Shown: positions 48,123-56,967 of the stretch, piece after piece
How positions within the stretch are numbered: position 1 is the stretch's first letter
Layout of the letters: the number at the start of each line of letters is the position of its first letter
Assembly (NCBI GenBank): GCA_016202695.1
Contig: JACQOE010000066.1
Coordinates: forward strand, 1-64,000
Direction: 5' to 3'
DNA: 64,000 bases
From: Pseudomonadota bacterium
Lineage (GTDB): Bacteria; Pseudomonadota; Alphaproteobacteria; JACQOE01
Program-made: the position numbers and the translations under genes
Notes under the pieces: model-generated
Database searches by the model: none
Told to the model about the DNA's origin: nothing
Seen by the model: only the letters and a program-made list of their open reading frames with translations

Positions 48123-49298
48123 ATGGCCGATACGCCGCACCGGGCGCTCCTGCCCGCCGGACTGCGCGATGTCCTGCCGCCCGACGCCGCCTTCGAGGCG
48201 CGGGTGATCGAGGACCTGCTCGGCTGCTTCGCCGCCCACGGCTACGAGCGGGTCAAGCCACCGCTGATCGAGTTCGAGGACACCCTCTTCGCCGGCCCCG
48301 GCGCGGCGATGGCCGAGCAGACCTTCCGCCTGATGGACCCGGTCTCGCAGCGGATGATGGGGGTGCGCCCCGACATCACCCCCCAGATCGCCCGCATCGC
48401 CGCCTTCCGCCTCGCCAAGGCGCCGCGGCCGCTGCGCCTCTCCTATTCCGGCCAGGTGCTGCGCGTGCGCGGCACCCAGCTCCAGCCGGAGCGCCAGTTC
48501 AGCCAGGCCGGGCTCGAGCTGATCGGCTCGGCGGCGCCGGCGGCCGACGCCGAGGTGGTGATGCTCGCGGTCGAGGCGCTGACGCGGGCCGGCGTGCGCG
48601 ACCTCTCGGTCGATCTCAACCTCCCCAGGCTGGTCGGCACGCTCTGCGCCGGGGCCGGGCTTCCGGCGGCGGCGACGCGGCGGATCAAGGTCGCGCTCGA
48701 CCGCAAGGACGCGGCCGCGGTGGCCGCCCACGGCGGCCCGCTCGCCGCGCTCTTCGGCCGGCTCCTGGCCGCCGCCGGCCCGGCGGCGAGGGCGCTCGCG
48801 GAGCTGCGCGCGAGCGAGCTGCCGGAGGCGGCGCGCCGCGACGCCGAGCACCTAGCCGAGACCGTGGCCCTGATCGCCGGGCGGGCGCCCGCGCTCACGC
48901 TCACGGTCGATCCCATCGAGTTCCGCGGCTTCGAGTATCACGGCGCGCTCGCCTTCACGTTCTTCTCGCTCTCCACCCGGGGCGAGCTTGGCCGGGGTGG
49001 CCGCTACACCATTGGCGACGGGGCCGAGGAGGCGGCGACGGGCCTGTCGCTGTTCATGGACGGGGTGCTCCGCGCCATCCCCGCCGCGCCCGCGCGCCGG
49101 CGCCTCTATGTGCCGCTCGATGCGCCGGCCGAGGCCGCGGTACGGCTCCGCGCCGAGGGCTGGGTCACGGTCGGCGGGCTCGACGACGAGGGGCAAGGCG
49201 CGGAGACGATCCTCGCCGAGGCGCGGCGGCTCAAGTGCTCGCACGCGCTGATCGCCGGCGGGGTCCGCGCCGTCGGGCGGGCCAAGGGCGACGGCTGA
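48123..49298 (+). CDS. hisZ: ATP phosphoribosyltransferase regulatory subunit
   Basis: HisRS-like paralogue that activates the short HisG of histidine synthesis. 391 residues. Class II synthetase-like fold: GLRDVLPPDAAFEARVIEDL, VRPDITPQIARIAAFRLA (motif 2 region), QPERQFSQAGLELIG, FEYHGALAFTFFS. The tRNA-binding C-terminal domain of true HisRS is absent. No hisG is nearby. 36 bp before purA, a common alphaproteobacterial order. Confidence 0.93.
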   Translation: MADTPHRALLPAGLRDVLPPDAAFEARVIEDLLGCFAAHGYERVKPPLIEFEDTLFAGPGAAMAEQTFRLMDPVSQRMMGVRPDITPQIARIAAFRLAKAPRPLRLSYSGQVLRVRGTQLQPERQFSQAGLELIGSAAPAADAEVVMLAVEALTRAGVRDLSVDLNLPRLVGTLCAGAGLPAAATRRIKVALDRKDAAAVAAHGGPLAALFGRLLAAAGPAARALAELRASELPEAARRDAEHLAETVALIAGRAPALTLTVDPIEFRGFEYHGALAFTFFSLSTRGELGRGGRYTIGDGAEEAATGLSLFMDGVLRAIPAAPARRRLYVPLDAPAEAAVRLRAEGWVTVGGLDDEGQGAETILAEARRLKCSHALIAGGVRAVGRAKGDG

Positions 49299-49334
49299 GC
49301 CCGCGGGCGTGAACCTGGGCGCTGGGAGGTAGGC

Positions 49335-50624
49335 ATGGCGAACGTCGCCGTGATCGGATCGCAGTGGGGCGACGAGGGCAAGGGCAAGGTCGTCGACTGG
49401 CTGGCGAGCCGGGCCGACATCGTGGTCCGTTTCCAGGGCGGCCACAACGCCGGCCACACGCTGGTCGTCGGCAACCAGACCTACAAGCTGAGCCTGGTGC
49501 CCTCGGGGGTGGTGCGCGGCAAGACCTCGATCATCGGCAACGGCGTGGTGGTCGATCCCTGGGCGCTCCTGGGCGAGATCGAGTCGCTGCGCAAGAAGGG
49601 TGTCGACGTGGCCCCCGGGATGCTGAAGGTGGCCGAGAACTGCGCCCTGATCCTGCCGCTGCACGGGCGCATCGACCGCGCCCGCGAGGAGGCCCGCGGT
49701 GCCGCCAAGCTCGGCACCACCGGGCGCGGCATCGGCCCGGCTTACGAGGACAAGGTCGCCCGGCGGGCGGTCCGGCTCTGCGACCTCGCCGACCGCAAGG
49801 CGCTGGAGGAGAAGCTGGATCACCTGCTCTTCCACCACAACGCGCTGCTCAGGGGCCTCGGCGCCGAGGAGGTGGACCGCGCCGAGCTCCTCGCCGGGCT
49901 GGTCGAGGTCGCGCCCCGGATCCTGCCCTACGCCGACTCGGTCTGGCGCTACCTCGACGGCGAGCGGCGCGCCGGCAAGCGAATCCTGTTCGAGGGCGCG
50001 CAAGGGATCATGCTCGACGTCGATCACGGCACCTATCCTTACGTGACCTCGTCGAACACCGTCGCCGGCATGGCCGCGGTCGGGTCGGGGCTGGGACCGG
50101 GCGCCATCGACTACGTGCTCGGCATCACCAAGGCCTATACCACGCGGGTGGGAAGCGGCCCCTTCCCGAGCGAGCAGGACAACGAGATCGGCCAGATCCT
50201 GGGCGAGCGCGGGCGCGAGTTCGGCACGGTCACCGGTCGCAAGCGGCGCTGCGGCTGGTTCGATGCCGTGATCGTGCGCCAGTCGGCGCGGGTGGCCGGC
50301 CTCGACGGCATCGCGCTCACCAAGCTCGACGTGCTCGACGGCCTGGCCGAGGTCAAGGTCTGCGTCGGCTACACCTACGAGGGGCGGAGCTACGACTATC
50401 TCCCGGCCTCGATGGCCGCCCAGGCCGGGGTGCGGCCTGTTTACGAGACCTTCGAGGGCTGGCGCGAGAGCACCCGCGGGGCGCGCTCGTGGGCCGATCT
50501 TCCCGCCACCGCGATCAAGTACATCCGCCGCATCGAGGAACTGATCGGCGTCCCGGTGACCCTTCTTTCGACCAGCCCGGAGCGCGACGACACCATCCTC
50601 GTGCATGATCCGTTCGCCGACTGA
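49335..50624 (+). CDS. purA: Adenylosuccinate synthetase
   Basis: IMP + Asp + GTP to adenylosuccinate. 429 residues, normal. Start [20 protein letters not shown] holds the P-loop and catalytic Asp; [10 protein letters not shown] contains the catalytic His; [50 protein letters not shown] and [10 protein letters not shown] are all typical. Confidence 0.97.
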   Translation: MANVAVIGSQWGDEGKGKVVDWLASRADIVVRFQGGHNAGHTLVVGNQTYKLSLVPSGVVRGKTSIIGNGVVVDPWALLGEIESLRKKGVDVAPGMLKVAENCALILPLHGRIDRAREEARGAAKLGTTGRGIGPAYEDKVARRAVRLCDLADRKALEEKLDHLLFHHNALLRGLGAEEVDRAELLAGLVEVAPRILPYADSVWRYLDGERRAGKRILFEGAQGIMLDVDHGTYPYVTSSNTVAGMAAVGSGLGPGAIDYVLGITKAYTTRVGSGPFPSEQDNEIGQILGERGREFGTVTGRKRRCGWFDAVIVRQSARVAGLDGIALTKLDVLDGLAEVKVCVGYTYEGRSYDYLPASMAAQAGVRPVYETFEGWRESTRGARSWADLPATAIKYIRRIEELIGVPVTLLSTSPERDDTILVHDPFAD

Positions 50625-50748
50625 GCCCTGCGCGCCGAAGTTGCAATTCCCCCGACTCCACCATCGGCGGCGGCGTTGGTTATTGATTTCTTAAGGGCAA
50701 GCGACGATTCTTTAGAGCCAAGAGGGAGCAGACGAGAAGGCTCGAGCT

Positions 50749-52806
50749 GTGAGGGTTGCAGCGCGGAGCGTCGTTCGCTCGCCTGCCGACGGGCGAGCGA
50801 GCGGCGGAGGCCAAACGGCGGGCGTCCTGGTCAAGGACCGCTACACCGTTTACCCGGGCGCGCCCGTTCCAGCCTGCGACGGCTTCCGGGTCACCGCCTG
50901 CGAGGCCGAGGACAAGCGCGACCCCAAGCGGTCGCTGATCGCGCTGGTCTGCGGCCACGGGCTTCCGATCCGCTCGACGGTGGCGGGGACGCTGATGGCG
51001 GCCGACGCCCCCGGCCTGATGCGCATCGTCGATCAGGTCGTGGTCGACTGGCCGCCGGCCAGCGCCAAGATCCCGATCGTCCTCTACGATCGCCCCGGAC
51101 CGGTGCGGGCGATGAACGCGCTCACCGACACCATCCGCCCGATCGCCGAGCCAGAGCTCATCGCCCGCATCATCAAGCCGATCGCCGGCGCGCTGGGCGA
51201 GCTCCAGGCGCACGGAATCACGCACCGCGCGATCCGCCCGGACAACATCTTCTTCAACGACGCCCGCGGCGGCATCGCCACCCTCGGCGACTGCGTGACC
51301 GTTCCGCCCGGCATGGGGCAGCCGGCCGTGGTCGAGACGATCGAGAGCGGCCAGTGTCGCCCCGAGGGTCGCGGGCCGGGGACTTTCGGCGACGACCTCT
51401 ACGCCTTCGCCGTGACCGCACTCTTCCTGCACCTCGGCTACAACCCGCTCGCGACCGTCGACGATAACTCCATGCTCATCAGCAAGATGGAGCTGGGGAG
51501 TTACAACGCCCTGGTGGGCGACCACCGGCTGTCGCCGACGATGTTGGAGTTCTTCCGCGGGCTTCTCAACGACGACCCGCTCAAGCGCTGGGGCATCGCC
51601 GACGTGAGCCAGTGGCTGGATGGTCGCCACGTCACCATTCCCGTGCCCAAGCCCGAGGTCCGGGCCTCGCGCGCGTTCAAGTTCCAGGGGCGCGACTTCT
51701 ACACCCCGCGCGGGCTCGCCCATGCGATGGCGCGCAAATGGGACGGGGTCGCCAAGACGATCAAGGAGAGCGACATCGACGCCTGGGTGCGCCGCGCCCT
51801 GGAGAGCCCCGATCTGGCCTCGGCGATCGCCAGCAACATTCAGATCGCGAACTATCCGACCAAGGATCCGAAGCTCGCCGAGGAGCTGCTGGTCGCGCGC
51901 ACCTGCTTCGCGCTCGATCCCTACGGGCCGATCCGCTACCAGGGCGTCGCGGCGATGCCGGACGGATTCGGGGCGGCGCTCGCCGTGGCCGTGGGCGAGC
52001 GCGGCGAATCCAGGGTCTTCTCCGACATCCTGATCCACGACGTGCCGCGCTACTGGTTCGAGGTCGAGCGCAGCTTCGATTCCGAGCAGGCGGCGATGGA
52101 CAAGACCTTCGCCCAGCTTCGCGCCTTCGTGCAGTCCGCCGACTACGGCCAGGGAATCGAGCGCTGCCTCTACGAGCTCAACCCCACGCTTCCCTGCCAG
52201 AGCCCGCTGATCCGCGACGAGTACGTCACCGAGCCGGCGAAGCTTCTCGGTGCCCTCGATCGGAAGTCCAAGCGCGGCGATTCCCGCACCCTTCCCGTCG
52301 ATCGCCACATCGCCGCCTTCGTGGCCGCGCGCCTCAACATGGACTTCGAGGCGCATCTGAAGGCGATGAGCCAGACCCACGAGCGCGACAAGGCGGTGCT
52401 GGGGATGCTCAACTTCCTCGCCACCCTGCAGTACCGCTTCGGCCCCAAGAAGCTGCCCGGGCTCAGCGCCTGGTTCGGCGCCCTCTCCGTGCCCATGATC
52501 GGCAGCTACTACAGCCGCCACACCCGCAAGGAGCTGGAGACCGAGGTTCCCCGCCTGGTTCGCCGCGGGCAGCTCACCGACCTCTATAACCTGTTCGAGA
52601 ACCCGGAGGAGCGCGCCCGCGACCGCGACGGCTATCAGGCCGCGGTCCAAGCCTACTCAGAGGCCAGCAAGGAGGTTCAGGACCTCGAGGTCGCGGGCGG
52701 CGCCCGCGCCGAGACCGCCCACCAGATCGGCCAGCAGGCGGCGGCGCTCGCCTCGACGCTGATCGCCCTGGTCACCCTCGTCGGCGTCTTCATGTTCTCG
52801 TTGTAA
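50749..52806 (+). CDS. Tail-anchored protein-kinase-like protein (predicted pseudokinase)
   Basis: 685 residues, GTG start after GAGAAGG. Residues about 25-300 resemble a Ser/Thr kinase: helix E region KPIAGALGELQAHGIT, catalytic loop HRAIRPDNIFFN, GIATLGDC at the DFG place, DDLYAFAVTALFLHLGYNPL as helix F, and DPLKRWGIADVSQWLDGRHV near the end. There is no glycine-rich loop, the catalytic Asp of HRD is Ala and the Lys after it is Arg, while the Asn and the Asp at DFG remain. Residues 310-640 are a helical region without known motifs. The last 22 residues form a membrane anchor (STLIALVTLVGVFMFSL). 12 bp before a small membrane-protein gene. Probably a signalling scaffold; function unknown. 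Confidence 0.75.
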   Translation: MRVAARSVVRSPADGRASGGGQTAGVLVKDRYTVYPGAPVPACDGFRVTACEAEDKRDPKRSLIALVCGHGLPIRSTVAGTLMAADAPGLMRIVDQVVVDWPPASAKIPIVLYDRPGPVRAMNALTDTIRPIAEPELIARIIKPIAGALGELQAHGITHRAIRPDNIFFNDARGGIATLGDCVTVPPGMGQPAVVETIESGQCRPEGRGPGTFGDDLYAFAVTALFLHLGYNPLATVDDNSMLISKMELGSYNALVGDHRLSPTMLEFFRGLLNDDPLKRWGIADVSQWLDGRHVTIPVPKPEVRASRAFKFQGRDFYTPRGLAHAMARKWDGVAKTIKESDIDAWVRRALESPDLASAIASNIQIANYPTKDPKLAEELLVARTCFALDPYGPIRYQGVAAMPDGFGAALAVAVGERGESRVFSDILIHDVPRYWFEVERSFDSEQAAMDKTFAQLRAFVQSADYGQGIERCLYELNPTLPCQSPLIRDEYVTEPAKLLGALDRKSKRGDSRTLPVDRHIAAFVAARLNMDFEAHLKAMSQTHERDKAVLGMLNFLATLQYRFGPKKLPGLSAWFGALSVPMIGSYYSRHTRKELETEVPRLVRRGQLTDLYNLFENPEERARDRDGYQAAVQAYSEASKEVQDLEVAGGARAETAHQIGQQAAALASTLIALVTLVGVFMFSL

Positions 52807-52818
52807 GGGCGGGGCGAG

Positions 52819-53394
52819 ATGGCGGCCCCTAGCGATCCTCGGCCGACCCAGGTGCTGGTGCAGCGCCGGCGCGCGCAGCGCACCTCGGCGTTCAACACGT
52901 TCCTGCTGATCGCGCTGCTGGCCGGACTGGTGGCGATCTCGCTGCCCACCTGCATCCTGCTCTTCTTCGGGATGCTGCCGACCTGGGTCGCCTACATCGT
53001 CGACCGCACCCGGGGCAAGTACGCGGCCCGTTGCGTGGGCGGGATCAACTTCTCGGGCGTGGCGCCCTACGCGCTCGGCCTGTGGGGCGGCGACAACAGC
53101 ATCGGCGACGCGATCACCGTGCTCCTCGATCCGATCAAGCTGATGGTGATGTACGGGGCGGCGGGCATGGGCTGGATTCTCTACCTGGGCATGCCGCCGG
53201 TCGTGGGCACGTTCCTCAACATCATGGCGCAGCGGCGGGTGGCGGAGCTGCAGGCGAAGCAGGCCGAACTGGTTGAGGAGTGGGGGCGCGAGATCGCCGG
53301 TGGCGGCCGGCCCACGGCCTCGCCGACGCCGGCGGCGGAAGGCACCGAGGAGGTCGCCGAGAGCGCCGACTCCGAGGAGGAAACAGTTACCTGA
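52819..53394 (+). CDS. Small membrane protein paired with the pseudokinase
   Basis: 191 residues. Basic N-terminus (QVLVQRRRAQR), hydrophobic segments at about 25-47 (NTFLLIALLAGLVAISLPTC), 48-60 and 112-138 (LMVMYGAAGMGWILYLGMPP), a coiled stretch (AQRRVAELQAKQAELVEEWG) and an acidic Ser/Glu tail. No family recognised. The 12-bp spacing from the pseudokinase gene indicates one operon and probably one complex at the inner membrane. Confidence 0.75.
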   Translation: MAAPSDPRPTQVLVQRRRAQRTSAFNTFLLIALLAGLVAISLPTCILLFFGMLPTWVAYIVDRTRGKYAARCVGGINFSGVAPYALGLWGGDNSIGDAITVLLDPIKLMVMYGAAGMGWILYLGMPPVVGTFLNIMAQRRVAELQAKQAELVEEWGREIAGGGRPTASPTPAAEGTEEVAESADSEEETVT

Positions 53395-53448
53395 GCCCCG
53401 CTCCGCCGGGCGCGTCCGCGACTCGACGGCTGGCGCCGGGCGCCGTCC

Positions 53449-54342
53449 TCAGGCGCCGACGCGCTGCTCCTTGAGTGCGTTCTTGATCGATTTCTGCAGC
53501 TTCTCGAAGGCGCGCACCTCGATCTGGCGCACGCGCTCGCGCGAGATGCCGTACTGCTGGCTCAGCTCCTCGAGCGTAGTCGGATTGTCCTTAAGCCGCC
53601 GCTCGCTCAGGATGTGACGCTCGCGCTCGTTCAGGTGCTTCATCGCCCGCACCAGGAGCTCGCGGCGCTTGCCCAGCTCGTCGCGGTCGGCGATCGTGGT
53701 CTCGTGGTTGCTGTCCTCGTCAACCAGCCAGTCCTGCCACTCGCCCTCGGAATCCGAGCGCATCGGCGCATTGAGCGAATGATCGGGGCTGGCGAGGCGC
53801 CGGTTCATGCTGATCACGTCGGCCTCGGGCACGTCCAGCGCGTCGGCGATCCGGGCGACGTTCTCGGGCGAGAGGTCGCCGTCGTCGATCGCCTGCATCT
53901 GGCCCTTGAGCTTGCGCAGGTTGAAGAACAGCTTCTTCTGCGCCGCCGTGGTGCCCATCTTCACCAGCGACCAGGAGTGCAGGATGTACTCCTGGATCGC
54001 GGCCCGGATCCACCACATGGCGTAGGTCGCCAGCCGGAAGCCGCGGTCGGGATCGAAGCGCTTGACCGCCTGCATCATCCCGACATTGCCCTCGGAGATC
54101 AGCTCGCCCAGCGGCAGGCCGTAGCCGCGATAGCCCATCGCGATCTTGGCCACCAGCCGCAAATGGCTGGTCACCAGCCGGTCGGCGGCCGGAACGTCGC
54201 CCTCTTCGCGCCACTTGCGGGCCAGGCGATACTCCTCTTCGGCGTCGAGCATCGGAAACTTGCGGATCGCCTGCAGGTAGCGCGCAAGATTCGCTTCCGG
54301 CGTGATCGAGAGGACACCGATGGACCCGGACAGGGACGACAT
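53449..54342 (-). CDS. rpoH: RNA polymerase sigma-32 factor RpoH
   Basis: Heat-shock sigma factor. 297 residues. Region 2 with YGLPLGELISEGNVGMMQAV and FATYAMWWIRAAIQEYIL-type core (here LATYAMWWIRAAIQEYILHS), the RpoH box QKKLFFNLRKLK (absent from RpoD), and region 4.2 SQQYGISRERVRQIEVRAFE. Alphaproteobacteria often carry two rpoH genes; only one is here. Monocistronic, with a promoter candidate overlapping the end of rluD. Confidence 0.96.
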   Translation of the reverse strand: MSSLSGSIGVLSITPEANLARYLQAIRKFPMLDAEEEYRLARKWREEGDVPAADRLVTSHLRLVAKIAMGYRGYGLPLGELISEGNVGMMQAVKRFDPDRGFRLATYAMWWIRAAIQEYILHSWSLVKMGTTAAQKKLFFNLRKLKGQMQAIDDGDLSPENVARIADALDVPEADVISMNRRLASPDHSLNAPMRSDSEGEWQDWLVDEDSNHETTIADRDELGKRRELLVRAMKHLNERERHILSERRLKDNPTTLEELSQQYGISRERVRQIEVRAFEKLQKSIKNALKEQRVGA

Positions 54343-54427
54343 GGCTGGCTGGCCCTCGTTGGAATTTGTCTCTCTCTGGCCGAGCTTTATGGCCGATTTT
54401 GGGCGCTTTTTATGATCGACTTCTAAT

Positions 54428-54456
54428 ATGTTAGCGAAATTTGTCGCCGCTGTCCA
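54428..54456 (-). promoter_or_regulatory. Candidate rpoH promoter
   Basis: On the minus strand, TGGACA (54456-54451), exactly 17 bp, then TAACAT (54433-54428), about 85 bp before rpoH. The region is markedly AT-rich. The -35 box lies just past the rluD stop. Confidence 0.5.
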
Positions 54457-55482
54457 TCAAACCTTAGTCGGGCGGTTGGTTTTCCACATTTTATCGAATT
54501 TTTCCAATTTATCTAGAAGCATTTTGAAAAGAGAAGGAGAATCCGATCTAAACATCATCCACTTGCCCGTTCCAGGATGGCAAAACCCGATAAAATATGC
54601 GTGAAGAGCCTGAGTCCGGGCGCCCTCGAGGGCGGATCGGACCTCGGCCGGCAGGGTGCGCAGGCGGATCGGCCGGCGGCGCCCATAGAGGGGGTCGCCG
54701 ACCACGGGATGGCCCTTGTCGGCGAGGTGGACCCGGATCTGGTGGGTCCGCCCGGTCTTGAGGCGGCATTCGATGAGGCTCGCGGTGTCGCCGAAGCGCC
54801 GGAGCACGCGATAGCGCGTCAGCGCCGGCTTTCCCCCCTCCGCCCGCACCGCCATCTTCTTGCGGTTGGTCGGGCTGCGGCCGATGTTGCCGGCGATCTC
54901 GCCCGCGGAGGGCACGGGGACGCCCCAGACGAGCGCGTGATAGGCACGCTCGACCGTGCGCTCGGCGAACTGCCGGGCGAGGCCGGCGTGCGCGGCGTCG
55001 GTCTTGGCCACCACCATCACCCCGGCGGTGTCCTTGTCCAGCCGGTGCACGATCCCCGGGCGCCTCACCCCGCCGATCCCCGAGAGCGTGTCCCCGCAGT
55101 GGGCCAGCAAGGCGTTGACCAGCGTGCCCTCGGCCGTACCCGGCGCCGGGTGGACGGCCATGCCGACCGGCTTGTCGACGACGATCAGGTGCTCGTCCTC
55201 GTAGAGAATCGCGAGCGGGATCGCCTGCGCCCGCGGCCGCGCCGGCTCGGACTCGGGCACCCGGACGATGACGGTCCGGCCGGGTTTGACCCGCCGGGAG
55301 GGCTCGGTTATGGTCCCCTCCTCGTCGGCGACGAGGCCCGATTCGATCAGGCGCTTGAGGCGGGTGCGCGAGAGGCCGGGAAGGGCCTGGGCGAGAAGCC
55401 GGTCGAGGCGCATCCCGGCGGCCTCGGGCGGCACCGTCACGCTGAGGCGCCCCTCGCCGCGCTCAGCCTCTCGCCTCGGCAT
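54457..55482 (-). CDS. rluD: 23S rRNA pseudouridine synthase RluD family
   Basis: Makes pseudouridines in helix 69 of 23S rRNA. 341 residues from the ATG at 55482. S4 domain (GMRLDRLLAQALPGLSRTRL), catalytic motif RPGIVHRLDKDTAGVMVVAK with the nucleophilic Asp, and CRLKTGRTHQIRVHLADKGH. The last about 35 codons (from MMFRSDSP on) are strikingly AT-rich compared with the rest and run into the rpoH promoter. A GTG at 55518 would overlap the divergent gene, so it is not used. Confidence 0.94.
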   Translation of the reverse strand: MPRREAERGEGRLSVTVPPEAAGMRLDRLLAQALPGLSRTRLKRLIESGLVADEEGTITEPSRRVKPGRTVIVRVPESEPARPRAQAIPLAILYEDEHLIVVDKPVGMAVHPAPGTAEGTLVNALLAHCGDTLSGIGGVRRPGIVHRLDKDTAGVMVVAKTDAAHAGLARQFAERTVERAYHALVWGVPVPSAGEIAGNIGRSPTNRKKMAVRAEGGKPALTRYRVLRRFGDTASLIECRLKTGRTHQIRVHLADKGHPVVGDPLYGRRRPIRLRTLPAEVRSALEGARTQALHAYFIGFCHPGTGKWMMFRSDSPSLFKMLLDKLEKFDKMWKTNRPTKV

Positions 55483-55505
55483 GGCGCTGGTCGCGGACCG
55501 CAGGG

Positions 55506-55823
55506 ATGCAGCAGGCACTCAGGGCACTCGTGATCGTCATGGGGCTGGCGCTGGTCGCCGGCTTCGGCGGCCTGGCGGTCGGACTATATCAGAAGGCGAC
55601 CCGCGGCGGCGCCCCGGTCGAGAGCCCGGGCGCGGCCGCCCCGGCCGAGTTCGGAACCGTGCGCCTCGGCGAAGGCCCCGAGGCGCGGGTGGTGGAGACG
55701 GTGGCGGCCGAGGGCCGGCTCTTCATCCGCCTGAGCGACAGCGACTGGCGCGAGTGGATTGTGGTCCTCGACCTCGGCAGCGGGCGGGTGCTCGGCCGGA
55801 TCGAGGTGCAGGCGGAGCGATGA
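55506..55823 (+). CDS. DUF6476-like single-span membrane protein
   Basis: 105 residues. One N-terminal membrane helix (ALRALVIVMGLALVAGFGGL), then a periplasmic beta-rich part (RVVETVAAEGRLFIRLSDSD, WIVVLDLGSGRVLGRIEV). Similar proteins sit next to rluD-rpoH in other alphaproteobacteria. Divergent from rluD; its stop overlaps the next start (ATGA). Confidence 0.8.
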   Translation: MQQALRALVIVMGLALVAGFGGLAVGLYQKATRGGAPVESPGAAAPAEFGTVRLGEGPEARVVETVAAEGRLFIRLSDSDWREWIVVLDLGSGRVLGRIEVQAER

Positions 55824-56674
55824 TCGCGCTCCCGCCGGCCCTCCTCGCCGAGATCGAGCGGGCGGCCGAGGGCGCCTATCCCGCCGAGGCCTGCGGCCTG
55901 ATCGTCGGGCGCGGGGCGCCGGGCGGGGCGCTGGTCGCCACCCGGCTGGTGCCGAGCCGCAACCTGGCCGCCGACGCGTCGCGCCGGTTCGAGGTCGATC
56001 CCCAGGTCCGCTTCGATCTCGAGCGGGCGCTGAGGGGCGGGCCCGAGCGCCTGATCGGCCACTACCACTCGCACCCAGAGGGGCCGGCGCGTCCCTCGGC
56101 GACCGACCGCGAGCACGCCTTCGAGCCCGGTCTGGTGTGGCTGGTGACGGCGCTCGATCGCGGCCGGGCGGGCGAGACGCGCGCCTACGTCTTCGATGCC
56201 GGGAGCGGCGCCTTCCGCGAGGTCCCGCTCTCGGCCGCCGCCGAAATCCCAGGAGAGAGACGGATGCTGAAGCTCAGGAAGGGGTACAAGAAGCTGCTCG
56301 CCGAGGCCAACCGCAAGATCGAGACCATCCCCGCCGCCGAGTGCCTGAAGTTGGCGGGCGATCCCGGGGTGGTGTTCGTCGACCTCCGCGACGTGCGCGA
56401 GCTCGAGCGCGAGGGCATGATCGAGGGCGCCTTCCACGCCCCGCGCGGGATGCTCGAGTTCTGGGTCGATCCCGAGAGCCCGTATCACCGGGAGGTCTTC
56501 GCCTCGGGCAGGAAGTTCGTCTTCTACTGCGCCAGCGGCTGGCGCTCGGCGCTGGCCGCCAGGGCGGTGCAGGAGATGGGGCTCAAGCCGGTCTGCCACA
56601 TGGGCGGCGGCTTCACCGCCTGGAAGGAGGCGGGCGGCAAGGTGGTGCCCCGGCCGGAGCGAAAGCCGGGCTGA
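55820..56674 (+). CDS. JAMM/MPN metalloprotease-rhodanese fusion protein
   Basis: 284 residues in one frame. Residues 1-145: bacterial M67-type JAB1/MPN domain with Glu in AEACGLIVGRG and the full zinc motif HYHSHPEGPARPSATD (H-S-H-x7-S-x2-D). Residues 149-284: rhodanese domain, IPAAECLKLAGDPGVVFVDL, with active-site Cys in FVFYCASGWRSALAARAV. Usually these are two adjacent genes. Here no stop separates them, but AGGAGAGAGACGG just before the internal ATG at 56264 could also give the rhodanese alone (136 residues). JAMM proteins of this type remove C-terminal residues from sulfur-carrier proteins in cysteine or cofactor synthesis, which suits a sulfur-transfer partner. Confidence 0.85.
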   Translation: MIALPPALLAEIERAAEGAYPAEACGLIVGRGAPGGALVATRLVPSRNLAADASRRFEVDPQVRFDLERALRGGPERLIGHYHSHPEGPARPSATDREHAFEPGLVWLVTALDRGRAGETRAYVFDAGSGAFREVPLSAAAEIPGERRMLKLRKGYKKLLAEANRKIETIPAAECLKLAGDPGVVFVDLRDVRELEREGMIEGAFHAPRGMLEFWVDPESPYHREVFASGRKFVFYCASGWRSALAARAVQEMGLKPVCHMGGGFTAWKEAGGKVVPRPERKPG

Positions 56675-56711
56675 GGATCGCCGGCGTGACGAGGACGCGC
56701 CCCGGAACCCC

Positions 56712-56740
56712 TTGATCGGCGGGGCGGATCAGGCTAGGTA
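56712..56740 (+). promoter_or_regulatory. Candidate tRNA-Glu promoter
   Basis: TTGATC (56712-56717), 17-bp spacer, TAGGTA (56735-56740), 23 bp before the tRNA. Confidence 0.35.
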
Positions 56741-56762
56741 AGGGGCGGCCCGCGCCGCCCGC

Positions 56763-56838
56763 GTCCCCTTCGTCTAGAGGCCCAGGACACCGCCCTCTCA
56801 CGGCGGTAACAGGGGTTCGAATCCCCTAGGGGACGCCA
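56763..56838 (+). tRNA. tRNA-Glu (anticodon CTC)
   Basis: Cloverleaf seen: acceptor GTCCCCT pairs with AGGGGAC; anticodon arm CCGCC-CTCTCAC-GGCGG gives anticodon CTC; T arm AGGGG-TTCGAAT-CCCCT. CCA is encoded (56836-56838). Confidence 0.97.
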
Positions 56839-56967
56839 AACCCTCCGTCAAGTCTTCCGCCACGCCGGCCGGTTTGTGCCGCGATCGTTTGCCGTTCCGG
56901 TTGCGGGGCGCGCGGCGCCCGCCGATAATCGAAAACGTCCTGAACAACCGCACCGGTCGGGGCGCCC

